Assembly (NCBI GenBank): GCA_015501595.1 | Contig: JADNRX010000029.1 | Location: 62,001-126,000, forward strand | Length of the DNA: 64,000 bases | Direction of reading: 5' to 3' | DNA from: Hymenopellis radicata | Lineage: Eukaryota > Basidiomycota > Agaricomycetes > Agaricales > Physalacriaceae | In this document: one piece after another, positions 36,106 through 48,392 of the stretch | Layout of the letters: every line of letters begins with the position of its first letter | Numbering within the stretch: the first letter of the stretch is position 1 | Program-made: the position numbers and the translations under genes | The notes under the pieces: generated by a model | Told to the model about the DNA's origin: nothing | Seen by the model: the letters and a program-made list of their open reading frames with translations, nothing else | Database searches by the model: none

Positions 36106-38477
36106 TCCTGCTGATTGCTTTTACGACTTTGCTTCGCGCGTTTGCTGCTATCTGCCTTGCGACTTGAACTTGGAATGGAATGCTGCGCTGCATAATGGAA
36201 CGTATAGGAACGCTGGACACGACTAGGTCTGAGGATCGGGATGTACGTGCTTCGGACTGTAAAGTGGACTGTACAGGAATGCTGCATATATGATTACTAT
36301 TAGAAGTTTATTTATCAGGAATCGCACTCGTCTGGTGTTTGAACTTGACAGAAGAAGGTCTATGCGCGAGGCAATCCGTCTGCTACTTGCTCGCCAGCTC
36401 CAGTTCCACCTCAAGTCTGGCAACCTGAACACAGTTGTGAGGAACATTGATTGGAGCAAGACAGAGTATCAGTTACCCAGTTCTCGCCCCAATTATCATT
36501 TTCTTGAACTTGTTTCGCAGTCGGTAGGCCAGGTCTGATAATCTTAACCAGGTCACAGATGTCGCCCATCTTCAAACGGTAAGGAGCAACCCCATTGAAG
36601 GCCGCCCCGCCTTTCTTCTGCATATGTTCATTCGTCGACTTGATACCGTCCAGAAGACCACTTACGCCACTAGTAGAGTTCGCTGCTGAATTGCTGAATC
36701 TAAGGATGAAGACACTTGACCAAGCATTCCACGCGCCTCCTCCATGGTAAGAATAAATCACCTTCAACTTGAGCTCCAAGAACAGAATGCTATTGTCGAT
36801 GTTTAATAGTTTAGTAACCAAGTCCAGGGCGCAAATCGCAGCATATCGAAGCAGTGCCATGTGCGTAGAGTGCCTTTTAAGCCGACAACCATCAGCCAGA
36901 GGCTCCGTTTGAGCCACGGCGTTCTCACCAGATCTTGAACTCGATGACAGCTTGCACCATGCCCGGGTGTTTTACAGAAGCTCTGATGAATTCGCCGAGT
37001 CGTATACCGGAAACGCGCGGGTGTAGATCTGCAGAGGAAGGGTAGTACTACCTTGTGATGTGGTCAGGACGCTCTCTGGCATTTTTTGCTCTACGGACCA
37101 GTTGTGGATTAAGAAACGGGTTTCATTAAATGCGGAAGCTTAGGCAGTAATTGACCTATAACGCGTACACCACATGAGACTCGTTTTGCGGTCCGCGCAG
37201 GGGTCATTCATTGATGAAACGTACCTCTTAACATTGTGAGCAGTACTGGAAAGGCTTCTCTACGCTCTTCTGTTCTTTTGTATGCTAGTGACAGGTCTTG
37301 AGGACACGCGAAGGTCCTTTCCCAGAACGCAGAGATTCAACAGGATCGATATGTCGAACTTCTCTGGGCCAGGAAGACAAAAGAGTTTGGTTTGTTGGGT
37401 CCTGCTGCGTAAGTCTAGGAACGCTCGCTCCCTTGAAGAGGATACTCTTTGAAGCTTGAACAGTGTTTGAACCTCTACGATGGTGATAAGATGAGCACCA
37501 CGAGGCATTTGTAAATTCATATCTCTGATGAACCTATTCCTTGCCTCCATTGTAGGATGAGGGTGAGAGCCTGAGTATTTCTGGACGCGTGCTTAATTAA
37601 CGTTGTGAGTATCTCGGAGCGTATTGAAGTTACCCCGACAATCAGTACAGAGTCTATTCCTTCAGGACATTCTGATACGCGCCGGGTGCACTTTGGGTGC
37701 AGTGTACGTACGAGTGGGCAAGCAAGTACCCGAAACGGTTACCAGTCGCGTTAACCGGTCCAATATACCGAAAGGCATTCAGTCATACTGCGAAATATGA
37801 CAGACCGGGAGAGGCAGTCAGACTCACGACGGGCAGGTACAGCGGCCTCGGTTGGAACATCACAATCAGACCATTCCACTCAACTCCACTGCGAGAAACA
37901 AAGTTGACAGGCATAATAGAGTGAGGTCGAATTGTTCGACTGGAACGGTCGATGTTGGGTCGATGAGGTAAAACTAACGGCTAAACATAATAGATTCCAA
38001 TCAGTGGAGGTCACCAGGTTTGAATTTCCTACCGAGCAACTCGAAGAGATATGTTCTGTTCCTGATGTAGTTGCACAAAGCGCGTGGCAAAGAACGTCAT
38101 GGATGATACCCTCCGAATGATGCCAAGTTTTGCTACCGAAATGACCATCCCATGAATGAATTAGAAATCAAGATGGGTTGAGCAGTAGACCAGGACGGGA
38201 GCTGGGTAGACTACCGAGCCACAAAGGAGAACAAGGGGCCTTGAGTTGGAGTTATAACAAAGGGCTGATAGGAACGAGGAGAATAGAGAAGGAGATGTGC
38301 AGGCGGGAGGACCAAGAGTGTGCGAATCGGAACGACGATCAACTGACCCCAGAGAGCACGTGGGGCACAACATCAAGCGCTGAAAAAGGTCACTAGATTA
38401 CGCTGAGTTTCGGACGGTATTGTGCCCCAAAGACTGGTCTTCGTCGGCGCCCCTCATCGCTCTTGCCCGCCACCATC
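36106..38477. other. 2.4 kb with no assigned gene; weak minus-strand coding signal
   Basis: Two minus-strand frames look protein-like. At 36411-36917 there is MALLRYAAICALDLVTKLLN, then YSYHGGGAWNAWSSVFIL and GDICDLVKIIRPGLPTAKQV. At 37260-37550 a frame starts MEARNRFIRDMNLQMPRGAH and contains CLPGPEKFDISILLNLCVLG. Between them a GTACGT donor and a TATAG acceptor near 37150-37225 could form an intron, but stops interrupt any simple join. I recognise no domain. It may be a decayed or poorly conserved gene on the minus strand of up to about 1.3 kb. The remainder up to 38477 shows nothing. Confidence 0.3.
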
Positions 38478-41451
38478 ATGTCACTGAGTCCATCGGCATC
38501 AGTCTCGAACGGCTCGGAAACAGCGTCGAAAAGGCGCAGAACGAACGATATGGGTCGCTCAGATCCAGATGGACACGGCGGCAACCACCCGCAGGCGCAC
38601 ATTCCCAAGCGGGGAGCCCGAGCTTGTACGGCTTGCAGGAAAGGAAAGAACAGATGTGAAGGAGAGGTGAGCCCTTTTGAACTGCACAAGCGACCGCTCA
38701 CTGGACCGTCCATCCGTCCCGGCCCGGATAGGCTCCTTGTCGTCGATGCCAACTGAGTGGCACTCCATGTATATTTGAGAAACCAGAGAAGAAGAATCCA
38801 CAGGCCGTCGCTGGCGCCAGCGTTGAGTGAGACATTCGTCCTTATCGCACCGCCCTTGCTCATCCTGCTCCCAGGCGAGTCTCCCGCCTCGAGGGACAGT
38901 ACTTGGTATGATACCCCCGGCTAACCGTTCACAATATACCCATTAATCCCTCGCGTAATTCTAGGTCATGCAAAGCCATATGATTGGCATGCAATCCTCC
39001 TTGGATCGCATCCTGGCCGTCGTCCAAGGCCAGGCGGGCGGCTCCATGGCCCCGCCCCCGTCCATCTTTACCCCACCTCAGGCGGGCATGTCGCCGCCTT
39101 TCAACGGCGAGCGTCACAGATTCCCACCTCTTCCCGGATTTGCACCGCCAGTAAGCCATTCTCTCATCGCCCATTCTTCGGATCTCACATCTTGAATTTC
39201 AGCCTCACAAATACGCGACTTATGGAATCGTTCCTAGTACAGCCCCGTCATCTGACGATGAATCCGAGGATACTCTTCCTCGTGCTACTTTGAATGCTCC
39301 CATCGAAGCTCTGCAAGGCCTAGCCAATGCAGCCGCAGAGGCAGCAGCAGCCCCTTCTGCTCAGCCTCCGAGGTCGGTCTAGTGTTTATTGCCTCCATGA
39401 TGCTGTACAAACTATGTTTACAGAGTGAAGAAGCGCAAGAGGGCCGAACCAATCCCAAGGAACGCGTTCCCACACGTGGTAGAGAAGGTACCGTCTTCTG
39501 CATCGCGTGTATCTTCGACTAACCATACCTTCAGGGACTTGTAACCGACTCAGAAGCGCGAGAGTTGTACAATATGTGAATTTCCAGCGTCGCCATATTT
39601 AGCGTTGATGTAGAGCCTCATCTCTCAATTAGATTCTTCGCGGGCTGCCATCTATTCATTCCGCTCTTCGATCCGTCATACGATACGTATGAAAGCCTGA
39701 TGGAGCGCACGCCTTGGACATTCGACGCCATACTTGCTATCGCCGGCAAAATTCGGAGCGGCAGCGGGCCACTGAGTCCGACCTTCTACAAATGTCTGGA
39801 GGAAGCACAGGGTATAGCACGTTCATCTCTATTCGGTCCTGTGGTCCGGAAAGAAGCCGTTCAAGGTGAGCCACGCCACCTGTCACTGAAGAAAGGCTCT
39901 GCTGACCGCGCTGTTTCCAGGTATGCTGCTCCTCGCCGCGTGGAGTACGAATGGCTGGCTGCCCAGTGGTCATGCGATGCGTATGGCGCTGGACCTGGGA
40001 CTGCACCGCGCCTTGGAGAAACTGGCTGACGACGCCGGAAAGCAAAGAACAGAAGAGGAGGAAAGAGACTTGGGTATGTGCTCCCTAGTATCATTCACGA
40101 GTCTCATTTAACGTGTTACGCAGTGGTATCTGCCCGAATTTGGCTTTGCCTCTATTGGTTCGATCATCAGTGAGTTCTTGACATTTGAACTTCGTAGCAT
40201 TGTGTAACAGTGTATAGGATGAGCCTTGGTACGGGACGACCAATTGTTCTTCGAGATGAAAACTCGATTCGCCATTGTCGCCTCTTGCTGAATCATCCCA
40301 TGGGGTCCCCAACTGACGTGCGACTCGTCGCTCAAGTTGAACTCATCGCCCAGAAAAGTAAGAAAGAGTATGTCGCTTAGGTCACACCATCTGATATCGA
40401 CATTGGACAGCTCAAATTTATGAAACGCTGGCTCCGCTCAATGGCCAGGTCAGTCATAACACTCTGGCCTTTATCAGACGTGCAAACGTTGCTCTTGATA
40501 AGTGGTGGCAAGACTGCGATGATCTGCATCGTACGGCCAATTACTCATTTTGGTAGCGTACACTAATGCCGGCTACTAGATCAAAGTATGGACGAACATT
40601 CCTCCTTCGTAAGATTTTGGCTGGCGAGCTCCATTATGCGAAACTTTGGCTGGTTTGCGTTGCACTCCGCGGAGTTGCTTGGGATAAGATGCCGTTTGAG
40701 CAACGAGAACTGGCTTTCCAAGCTAAAGACGCCGCTTTCAATTGCTTATCGATTTTCTTAACGTCTTCGGAATATCGGTGCGATTTTGTGTGAGCGTTCC
40801 ATGCATTTAGACTGATCATATCGTAGGGCTGCCCTTCGGTACGCGGTGCACGATAGTCTCGTGACGGCTGCATTCTCGGGCCTATTCCTTTTGAAAATGG
40901 CTAGTCTGTTCCCAGCTGAACTGGATTTGGGAGCCATCACGACCCAGGTGGAGCAGCTTGCTCAGTTGTTATCTGAGGTGGCGGCAGAGAGGTTGGCATT
41001 CACTTGAACCATTGATACCTTATTTGCTAACATTATGCATATAGATACGCTCTTACTCTCCGCATCATGCTCGCTAACCTGCGCCGAAAGGTGGGTTTGG
41101 GTAGTGGTATCAACACACCTGTCCCAACACAGCCACCTCCTGGTTTTGCGGAGATGGTTGTGTCGCCAACATTCGTGGACCCTACAATGCCACCACCTTT
41201 CACGATGGAGGAGCTTGGTTTCTTGTGGCCTAGTGGCACAGGTGTTGTAAGCCCATCAGCCGTACCAGTATGGTTGCAGGAGCAGGTTCGTATTTTCTGC
41301 GCCACCGAGACCGCTGTTAACTTGTGTTCGTTCTTCACAGAGTTTGGCCGATCTGGGGCTCCCGGTAAACGGCTCTGACGGTATCTTCCTCAACATGCAA
41401 CATACGAATGGATGGACGGGAGATTTTGTTCCAGGACCTGAGGCTTGGTGA
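38478..41451 (+). CDS. Zn2Cys6 fungal-specific transcription factor
   Basis: Nuclear DNA-binding regulator. The start at 38478 has a strong context (ccaccatcATG). A Zn2Cys6 cluster is split by an intron and restored by splicing: ACTACRKGKNRCEGE joined to APCRRCQLSGTPCIF, spacing CX2CX6CX5CX2CX6C. A dimerisation-type segment follows (VSRLEGQYLV, then MQSHMIGMQSSLDRILAVVQ). The fungal-specific regulatory domain lies at 39.5-41.0 kb (FFAGCHLFIPLFDPSYDTY, GMLLLAAWSTNGWLPSGHA, MRMALDLGLHRALEK, ARIWLCLYWFDHQMSLGTGR). The C-terminus is Pro-rich and ends in GPEAW. Layout resembles the group often annotated as prtT-like protease activators, but target genes cannot be told from sequence. It converges with the eIF5-mimic gene, 236 bp between stops. 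Confidence 0.88.
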
Positions 41452-41687
41452 CTATCCAAGTCCCAGCAGTTGCTCGGACACTCCTAGACATCCTCGTCAA
41501 AAACCTTCTGATTATACCCACACGTATGACCGGTCTCTTTATCCGATATTGTATTCGTAAGACATTATTAAGTAGTGCTGCTAATGCCTGCTTGTGTATC
41601 CCGAAAATCAAAAACATCTATGTCTGTTTTACAAGCGTGCGCTACGAAAACACAATAGGCGTAGTGGTATATGTAGGCGTGGCGCAG

Positions 41688-43312
41688 TTACTCGTCATCG
41701 CTGTCGTCGTCTTCCTGTTCTTGTAAGAACTAGCAAATGATATTAATCGGAAGTTGACTCGAGCCAGGAAGGAACTGACCTTGACAAGAGCCTCCGTACT
41801 TTTGAGGAAGTGTTGGCGACCTTGTGGCTTCGAACCCTTTTGATACCAATATATGATAGCCTGATCTGATATACAGTCCTTGTTATACAACACCTAGGCA
41901 CACGTTAACCTACAAGACATCAGGATCTAGACGTTGAACGTGCATACCTTGAGAATTTGAGGGAATGCCTTGATAATCCGAGTATCCTCATAACAATACA
42001 CTTGTACGACGTTGATAAGTGCGACCTCCGTTTTGGGACCCTTGCAGAATGGTTCCAAAATCGGTGCGTATTTCTGCGGGATTTCCATAAGCAATAGAAA
42101 AAACGAGACGTGGCAAATTTTCATACCCCGACTTCGCGCAATGCAAGACCTTCTATCTGATCCGGTCGCGCACTCCAGTCGACGGATGCCATCAGTCCTT
42201 GCCAGATGCACTGGATTAGCTCGGTATCTGGTATAGGACTCGCTTCTTGACGGCTCTTGATAGCAGCGATGATCTAGCCTCTAAAGTGAGCCCGGGTCTA
42301 ATCACATAGCCTCAGGAGTCATACCTGTTCTGGAGGTTCCTCGCGTTCGCAGAGCTCGGTAAGATCCTTGACAATGCCCTCTTTGACGACGGCATACTGC
42401 TTCTTGGCGTACCATTCCGCGACCTGGTTAAGGCCGGCTGCCTTGAAGTGCTCCTCGAGAAACTTTCCTTCGCGCTTGTTGGGAGGGAAGAAGACGAGAA
42501 GATCCTTGACACCGCCGCGTTTGAGGGTGGCAGAAAGGTGGTCCATAGACTGATCCACGAGATATGCGCGGAAGATGAGAGTGATCACGTCGATAGACAC
42601 GTCTACGATGGGTGTTGGAACTGATCACACGAGGCTGATTGTATGCGTACCATTTTTGAGCAAATGATCTTTAGCCAGACTCTGTAAGCAAGAGGCACTC
42701 GCGAGACCTTGGGACATCAATAGGCCAATCGTTATTCCGAGCTTGTCCTTTTGTGCTGGTGACCACTTGTGGATATATTGCAAGATTGTAGGCAGGGCGG
42801 ATTCTTCCAGAGGTTTCTGAAGATATTTGTATCTGGCCAAGCGTGAGTGATGTATTGTACAAGGATCCAGAACACAGACCGTCTGATAAGTTTATTAAGG
42901 ACCTCGACATACTTGCGAATGTCGTCTACTTCGGCCGGTTCTTTCGCGTTGAAGACGGTAAAAGGACAGACAGGAGCGCCATCGTCAATATAGCCGCCTC
43001 CTGGCTGGATGAGACCACCGATGAGGATGGCTTCAAAGAGTGGGTCGGCATACTTGAGGAGTTCGAGATTTGAACCTGCTTGGATTAGTTTGTTGGTTAC
43101 AGCGTCAAAATCGGCTTCGGGGACTGCCTCGAGATATTTGTAGAGCTGGTCTCTGAAGACTGGTATATGGTGAGCACCGGACTTGGAGCTGTAAAGTGTA
43201 CAACAGCCTTACCCGTTGGTTCGTGCTTTGCGTGTGCCTTTACGGCGCCTTTCCTAGCTTTGATTCTGACCCCCTGCAGCGAAGGCTTTGAAGCAGCTGA
43301 TTGCTGAGACAT
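41688..43312 (-). CDS. eIF5-mimic protein (BZW/5MP family)
   Basis: Translation regulator that competes with eIF5 for eIF2 and eIF3 through its W2 domain. The start MSQQSAASKPSLQGVRIKAR is followed by FRDQLYKYLE-type sequence and AVPEADFDAVTNKLIQAGSN, a family hallmark. Middle HEAT-like segments include LEESALPTILQYIHKWSPAQ and AYLVDQSMDHLSATLKRGG, then FFPPNKREGKFLEEHFKAAG. The W2 domain ends with ILKVLYNKDCISDQAIIYWY and QKGSKPQGRQHFLKSTEALV, then an acidic tail EQEDDDSDDE; the last intron joins VK to FLQEQ. Acidic/aromatic AA-box features of W2 are present. At least eight short introns interrupt it. An open frame further upstream (43254-43673) overlaps the start but shows no matching homology. 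Confidence 0.9.
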
Positions 43313-43763
43313 CCACAGGTTTCGATGGACCGAAAAACGTGGACAAGGCTAGCTTGAGGTCGATTTTTTTGCTGGGGCAGGTCGACGCAGGAGGGAAACG
43401 CTGATTTAAAAGATCTTCCATATTAGGCGATGACGCGGACGGATAGCCTTCCCATTTACGGCGACATGCTCGTCCAGGACTCCGCTCTTTGAGGCGCTTC
43501 TCTGCCTTGTACAGCCGTGAGTCGTTTGGCATATACAGCTCCAAAGTACCATCTAATGCAATGCCCAGTCCCGCCCGTCTCGGTCTTGTAATGTGCGTTA
43601 CTACTGCTTTCACTGTGTATCTTTGGCGCCCATCAGTCACAGCAGATCTCCTGCTGTTGCCCTTTCCGTTCATCGCCTCTCCATAGTAGGCCTGTCAACC
43701 GCGTCAGCCATATAAATCCGTTCTCTTCGCGCCTCAAACCTTATTCTTTCTTCTACTCCCTTC
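43313..43763. promoter_or_regulatory. divergent promoter between the eIF5-mimic and PP2C genes
   Basis: About 450 bp. The part nearest the PP2C start is pyrimidine-rich (ttattctttcttctactccc). A minus-strand open frame continues through most of it without recognisable homology. Confidence 0.4.
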
Positions 43764-45005
43764 ATGTACGTTGACCCTCTCCTCTCATTATTCTCTCCTC
43801 TGACTCGACATAGAGTGCACGATGTATCCAGATTCTAGGAAGTAACTGAGCCTTCAATCTCCGTAGACGCTTCCGTGCTGACTGCTCCTTCATATAGACC
43901 GCTTTCCAATGCAAAGTCACACCCAATTACTGTCGCAGATGGCCCCAATACCTTTGGCGTACGTGTGTCTTAATCGCTCCACGATCCACCTAACGGCTCG
44001 GGCAGACTTTAAATCAGAGGCCATCCAATGATGTGTCCTTTCAGATTGGTGTTCACGAAGAACAAGGTCATCGGCCTACTATGGAAGATACTCATGCATT
44101 CGTCGTAGACTTTGACGGCGTGCGAGGTCAAGGTTTCTTCGGCGTGTTTGATGGCCACGGAAACAAGGAGGTGGCGGAATGGTGTGGCATGCATTTCCAC
44201 AATGTACGCAATTATAACGACGTAGGTCTCATCTAACACACTCTCTAGTACCTTTTGGATGTGATCCACGCCAATCCAGCAATGGATACAACCAAGATCC
44301 TCAAAAAGTCCTTTCAAAAGGCAGACGACACGTTACAACAGATGTCCGAGCAATCTGAACATATAGCAGAATCTGGGTCGACTGCTGTAGTTGCATTTCT
44401 CCGGTTCGAAGATGCAGATGGTAGTCTATCGAGCATCCCCGCCCCGACATCCCAGGTGGCACCGCCGGTTGACGCGTCACCAGATGCGAAACGGATATTA
44501 TATTGCGCCAACGCCGGTGATGCAAGGGGCGTTCTCTGTCGCAACGGCACAGCTACCCGGTTGACTCAGGACCATAAAGCGAGCGATAAGGAGGAGGAGA
44601 GTCGCATCCGGAGAGCAGGTGGCATTGTGTTTCGGGGACGAGTGTTCGGGACATTGGCCATCTCGCGGAGCTTGGGCGATCACTTGTCGTATGAAGGACT
44701 GCATCTAAAGGAGCTAGTCATCGGAACGCCATACATCTCGCGAACTGAGCTCAATGGTGATGATGAGCTATGCATCATTGCTTGTGATGGGGTGCGTGGG
44801 CTCTCCGCCCTACTACTGACTTAACTGAGCATTCCATCTCTAGCTCTGGGATGTCCTATCCGATCAAGAAGCTGTTGATCTTGTGCGAAATGTTGACGAT
44901 GCACAAAAGGCAAGCGAATTATTGGTGAAACACGCTTTGGAGAAGGGATCTACGGACAATTGCACGGTCCTCGTTGTGCGGTTTAAGGACTTTACGTCGC
45001 GGTAG
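43764..45005 (+). CDS. PP2C-type protein phosphatase, first tandem copy
   Basis: Metal-dependent Ser/Thr phosphatase (PPM/PP2C, Ptc1-like). Conserved motifs in order: [39 protein letters not shown] with the metal-binding Asp-Gly pair, [76 protein letters not shown] across an intron, and [13 protein letters not shown]. The final stop is at 45003-45005. The start is uncertain: the coding frame can be followed back to [17 protein letters not shown] near 43840, and the nearest usable ATG (43764) needs a 75-bp intron with a GTTGAC donor. It is adjacent to and in the same direction as a second PP2C gene. Confidence 0.85.
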
Positions 45006-45989
45006 TCTTTGTTTTGGGTTTTTGGACGGGCTATTATTACTCGACTTGTATTAAAGTGTGTGTACTATTTCTTGTATCTCGTTTAATATTATTCTTTGAA
45101 CCTACCAGAACGGGTTTTGCGTCAATGAAACACAGCCACGGAAAGTGATTGCTTTGTTCTTCTCAGTCATTAGCTCACCGTTGGGTCGGTGTATACTTAC
45201 TCCCGTGATCTCTGCAGACCTCTCTATTACCACGCATGGAGTCCGGAACTCCAGCCTCAAGAGCTGAGGCGGTTCTGCCAAACGAACGATACGCCACTCT
45301 GTCGGAGCTCATATTATACGCGCACCTGCATTGGGGCTTGAGCTTAAATGGTCTCCAGATAGGTGCTAGCATATGGAAGGCATCACCCGCTCCTGAAGGC
45401 TTTGATATTCTGATAGCGTCAGCATTCATTTTACTCGAGAAGGGCGACGGTGGCGCAGGTAGGACTCGCGGCGCTGCGCGTAAGGAATGACTTGTGAGCG
45501 ACATGCCATCGCGGAAAGTTGACGCGTGAAGACCAAGTGCCAAGTCGACGGGCATGAGACGCGATACTTCGCGAACATAAGCTCTTGCGTTTTGTATTTG
45601 CTACGGAGTTTCTTGGTGCCCGTCGTAGCTCACTGTAGAAACGTGCAGGGATGCGGAGAAGGAAACCAACCCTTCCAGCTGTCTAGCCGTCCACAGCAAC
45701 TTATGTATTTGTAGCTATAGACGTTCAGTGTATTTCAGGTGTAGCGCTGTTTATCCCCTTCTGAACTACCTCTATGAGCAGGGCTGCTGCGGGTCGTCAG
45801 GAATAGAAGGTAACCAAGACCACGTTACTCTACGTTACTTGACGACTTAGCAGACGAATATTTAACATCCTTTGCGGATGTATGCAGGGCGTGCATATCG
45901 ACCGGCGACTGCGATTATCGATCTGACCGAGCGAATGGTGCGGTCACGCTGCTGACACAATTGACTACTCTTCACAATTGACCACCACT
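45006..45989. other. intergenic region between the tandem PP2C genes
   Basis: Nearly 1 kb. Open frames at 45175-45555 (-) and 45236-45490 (+) overlap each other and show no domain. I call neither a gene. No clear remnant of PP2C sequence is visible here. Confidence 0.45.
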
Positions 45990-47378
45990 ATGCGGTTTAC
46001 CGAGTCCCCGAATGCCCGTTCCACGTCGATAACGGCGGCGGAGCTCGATACTCACGGCGTAGGCGCCTCCAGCATCCACATCGAGCACCTTCTGACAGTG
46101 TTGAACAGGTTTTGAATCGCCATGCAACCAAGAACACGTTCTACCAGGTCGGCGTATCAGAGGACAAAGGCAATCGCAGGACGATGGAGGACGCGCATTC
46201 ATTCGTCACCGACTTTGATAATATTCGCGGCCAGGGTTTCTTCGCGGTCTTCGACGGACACGCGGGCAAGCATGCTGCCGAATGGTGTGGCCAGCACTTT
46301 CACGAGGTCAGTAGCCCTTGGACCACTCGAATCATGCTAATAATTCCGCAGTCGCTCTTGACATGTCTGCAAAAGTCCCCAGATATGCCCATTCCCGACG
46401 TTCTCAACCAGGCCTTTCACGACGTCGATGCCAATCTCTCTCGCATGTGCGAAGAGTCGGACGGCAAGATACACTCGGGGTGTACCGCGGTGACTGCTTT
46501 TCTCCGTATTGAAGATGCCGACAGCAAGCAGTCCTTCCGGCAATCTCCATCCTCGAAACCGACGACCCCCGGTGTCGAATCGCCGTCGTCGCCATCGCCG
46601 CTAGCCGATGAGTACGACGAGAGCAGCGGAGCAGAGAGTGGCGCAGATTTTGACACCGACCCCAAGCGGAAGAAAAAGACCAAGACCTCTACGCGTCTCA
46701 GGAACGCTCTCAAGAGTCTGGGCAGCGCATCTTCCCTATCACCAAAGGCTTCGCCCTCCATATCCCGCATAGCATCTATTGAGACCTTTCCGGCCCCCCA
46801 AATTCAGATTCCACCAGGCAACACCCGCCGTGTGCTCTATTCGGCCAATGTTGGTGACGCGCGGGGTGTTCTCTGTCGCGGGGGCAAAGCCGTCCGCTTG
46901 ACATACGACCATAAAGGGTCGGACAAGCAAGAAGCCAAGCGTATCATGGATGCTGGTGGTTTTGTCATGAGCGGTCGCGTCAATGGCGTTCTGGCGGTGA
47001 CGCGGAGTCTTGGCGACTCCTCTATGAAGGAATTTGTTGTTGGCGCGCCTTACACAACCGAAACCGAGCTTTGCGATGACGACGAGTTCCTAATATTGGC
47101 GTGCGATGGGGTGCGTGTACTTTTCTTTTTCATTGTCTTCTCAATCTCATGTATGGTCAGTTGTGGGACGTCGCGTCTGATCAGGCGGCAGTGGATCTCA
47201 TTCGGGAGATTAGCGATGCACAGACTGCAAGTCAAAAGCTATTGAAGTATGCCCTGTCACATCATGTACGTCCTTGTCTATTCAGGCCTGCATCCATCTT
47301 TGACCATGCCTCCAGACAACCGATAATGTCACCGTTTGTGTCGTGATCTTCAAGAATATTATGCCGAAAACTGCATGA
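45990..47378 (+). CDS. PP2C-type protein phosphatase, second tandem copy
   Basis: Paralogue of the preceding PP2C. Exons: 45990-46058, 46109-46306, 46352-47110, 47161-47265 and 47316-47378, 397 residues. Motifs: [115 protein letters not shown] and DNVTVCVVIFKNI. Unlike its neighbour it has an insertion of about 85 residues between LRIED and the LYSAN strand: Ser/Pro-rich, acidic (DEYDESSGAES), then a basic cluster (DPKRKKKTKTSTRLR) that could be a nuclear signal or a binding site. All metal-binding residues are kept, so it should be active. Confidence 0.92.
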
Positions 47379-47659
47379 AGAACAACGTACTTTAAGGATG
47401 AGACTAATGATAGTGCCAGGACATAATTTACATATGTTGTAACATAGAATCACGACTTCCAGAAACAGGGCTTTTGGGTGTACAATCTCGTGGGTACTCT
47501 GAGATGGAACCAAATGTGGCATCGAGCCGAGTGTGAGTCACAATTTAGACTACTACCTCATTTACACTGAGAGTTTATCAGAAGGCCTCCTGTTTCAACA
47601 GAGTCTGAGTAGTGCACCTAGAAGCTTCAAGGACGAGTCAGAGTGATCAGGTGTGCTGA

Positions 47660-48339
47660 CACGTTGCTCAACTGAAGTGTCAGGTACAGAGAGTATTTCT
47701 TGTGCGAGGCGAAGGAATCATATTCTGAACGAACGCCTATATGTGGCGGTTAGACGTAACATCTTAGATGTGGGGTCGTCGCAATACGTCCCACATTATC
47801 TTAACGAACAGCGCTGGATGGAATGGATCTATTGGGGTACCGAGGTCGTGTGATCCTCTGAAGAGTGCCAGCGCCGCATGATCATCCTGCGGTCGTGCGC
47901 CTTTAGCAGGTGGGTGGAGGACGCGCGAAGGCTACACACCGTGATAGCGAGAATCTGCATGCGCCGAATGTATGCACGAATCCAGGCTCCAGAGGACAGC
48001 TTCTCGCAGCCAAGTACTTACGGACGCGGACTTGGGATACACATTCGCGAGTCTCGACCTCTCTCAGCATCTCGATCGTGTCAAAGACCCATTGATTTGC
48101 GGCACTGGATCCCTAAACGGCACGAGACTACGAGCAAGCTGTAGCATATCATCCAAACAACGTAATCGTGGCGCATCGTCGCTAGATTGACCGCAAAAGA
48201 CCACCACTACGCGTTGCGTTTTCAGCGAGAATATATCAATAAGATATTAAGTAGAGAGCTCACTTTGGTCCCCATCCATGTTGGTGAGGATGAAGAAACG
48301 ACGACCCAAGCTTGGTTGATCCTCAAGGTAGGTACAAAT
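47660..48339 (-). pseudogene. partial duplicate of the FAD oxidoreductase 3' half
   Basis: This 680-bp stretch is closely similar, in the same orientation, to 51641-52873. The match is nearly base for base from cgttgctcaactga to ggtaggtacaaat, except that about 550 bp present in the right-hand copy (roughly 51997-52548) are missing here at about position 48009. Small indels break the reading frames. It is therefore a truncated duplicate of the oxidoreductase gene at 51.6-54.1 kb, without promoter or Rossmann domain. Its right border lies about 50 bp from the stop codon of the kinase-like gene. Confidence 0.8.
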
Positions 48340-48392
48340 CGACTTAGTAGCATTGCAAGTACATATGATTACTATTCTGTATGGGACCTTGA

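Noticed and set aside
43254..43673. 139-codon minus-strand frame upstream of the eIF5-mimic gene
   Set aside because: It overlaps the start of the gene in another frame and shows no homology. It is probably the 5' leader or promoter.
45175..45555. Overlapping plus and minus frames between the PP2C genes
   Set aside because: The two frames are mutual shadows, and neither has a recognisable domain.
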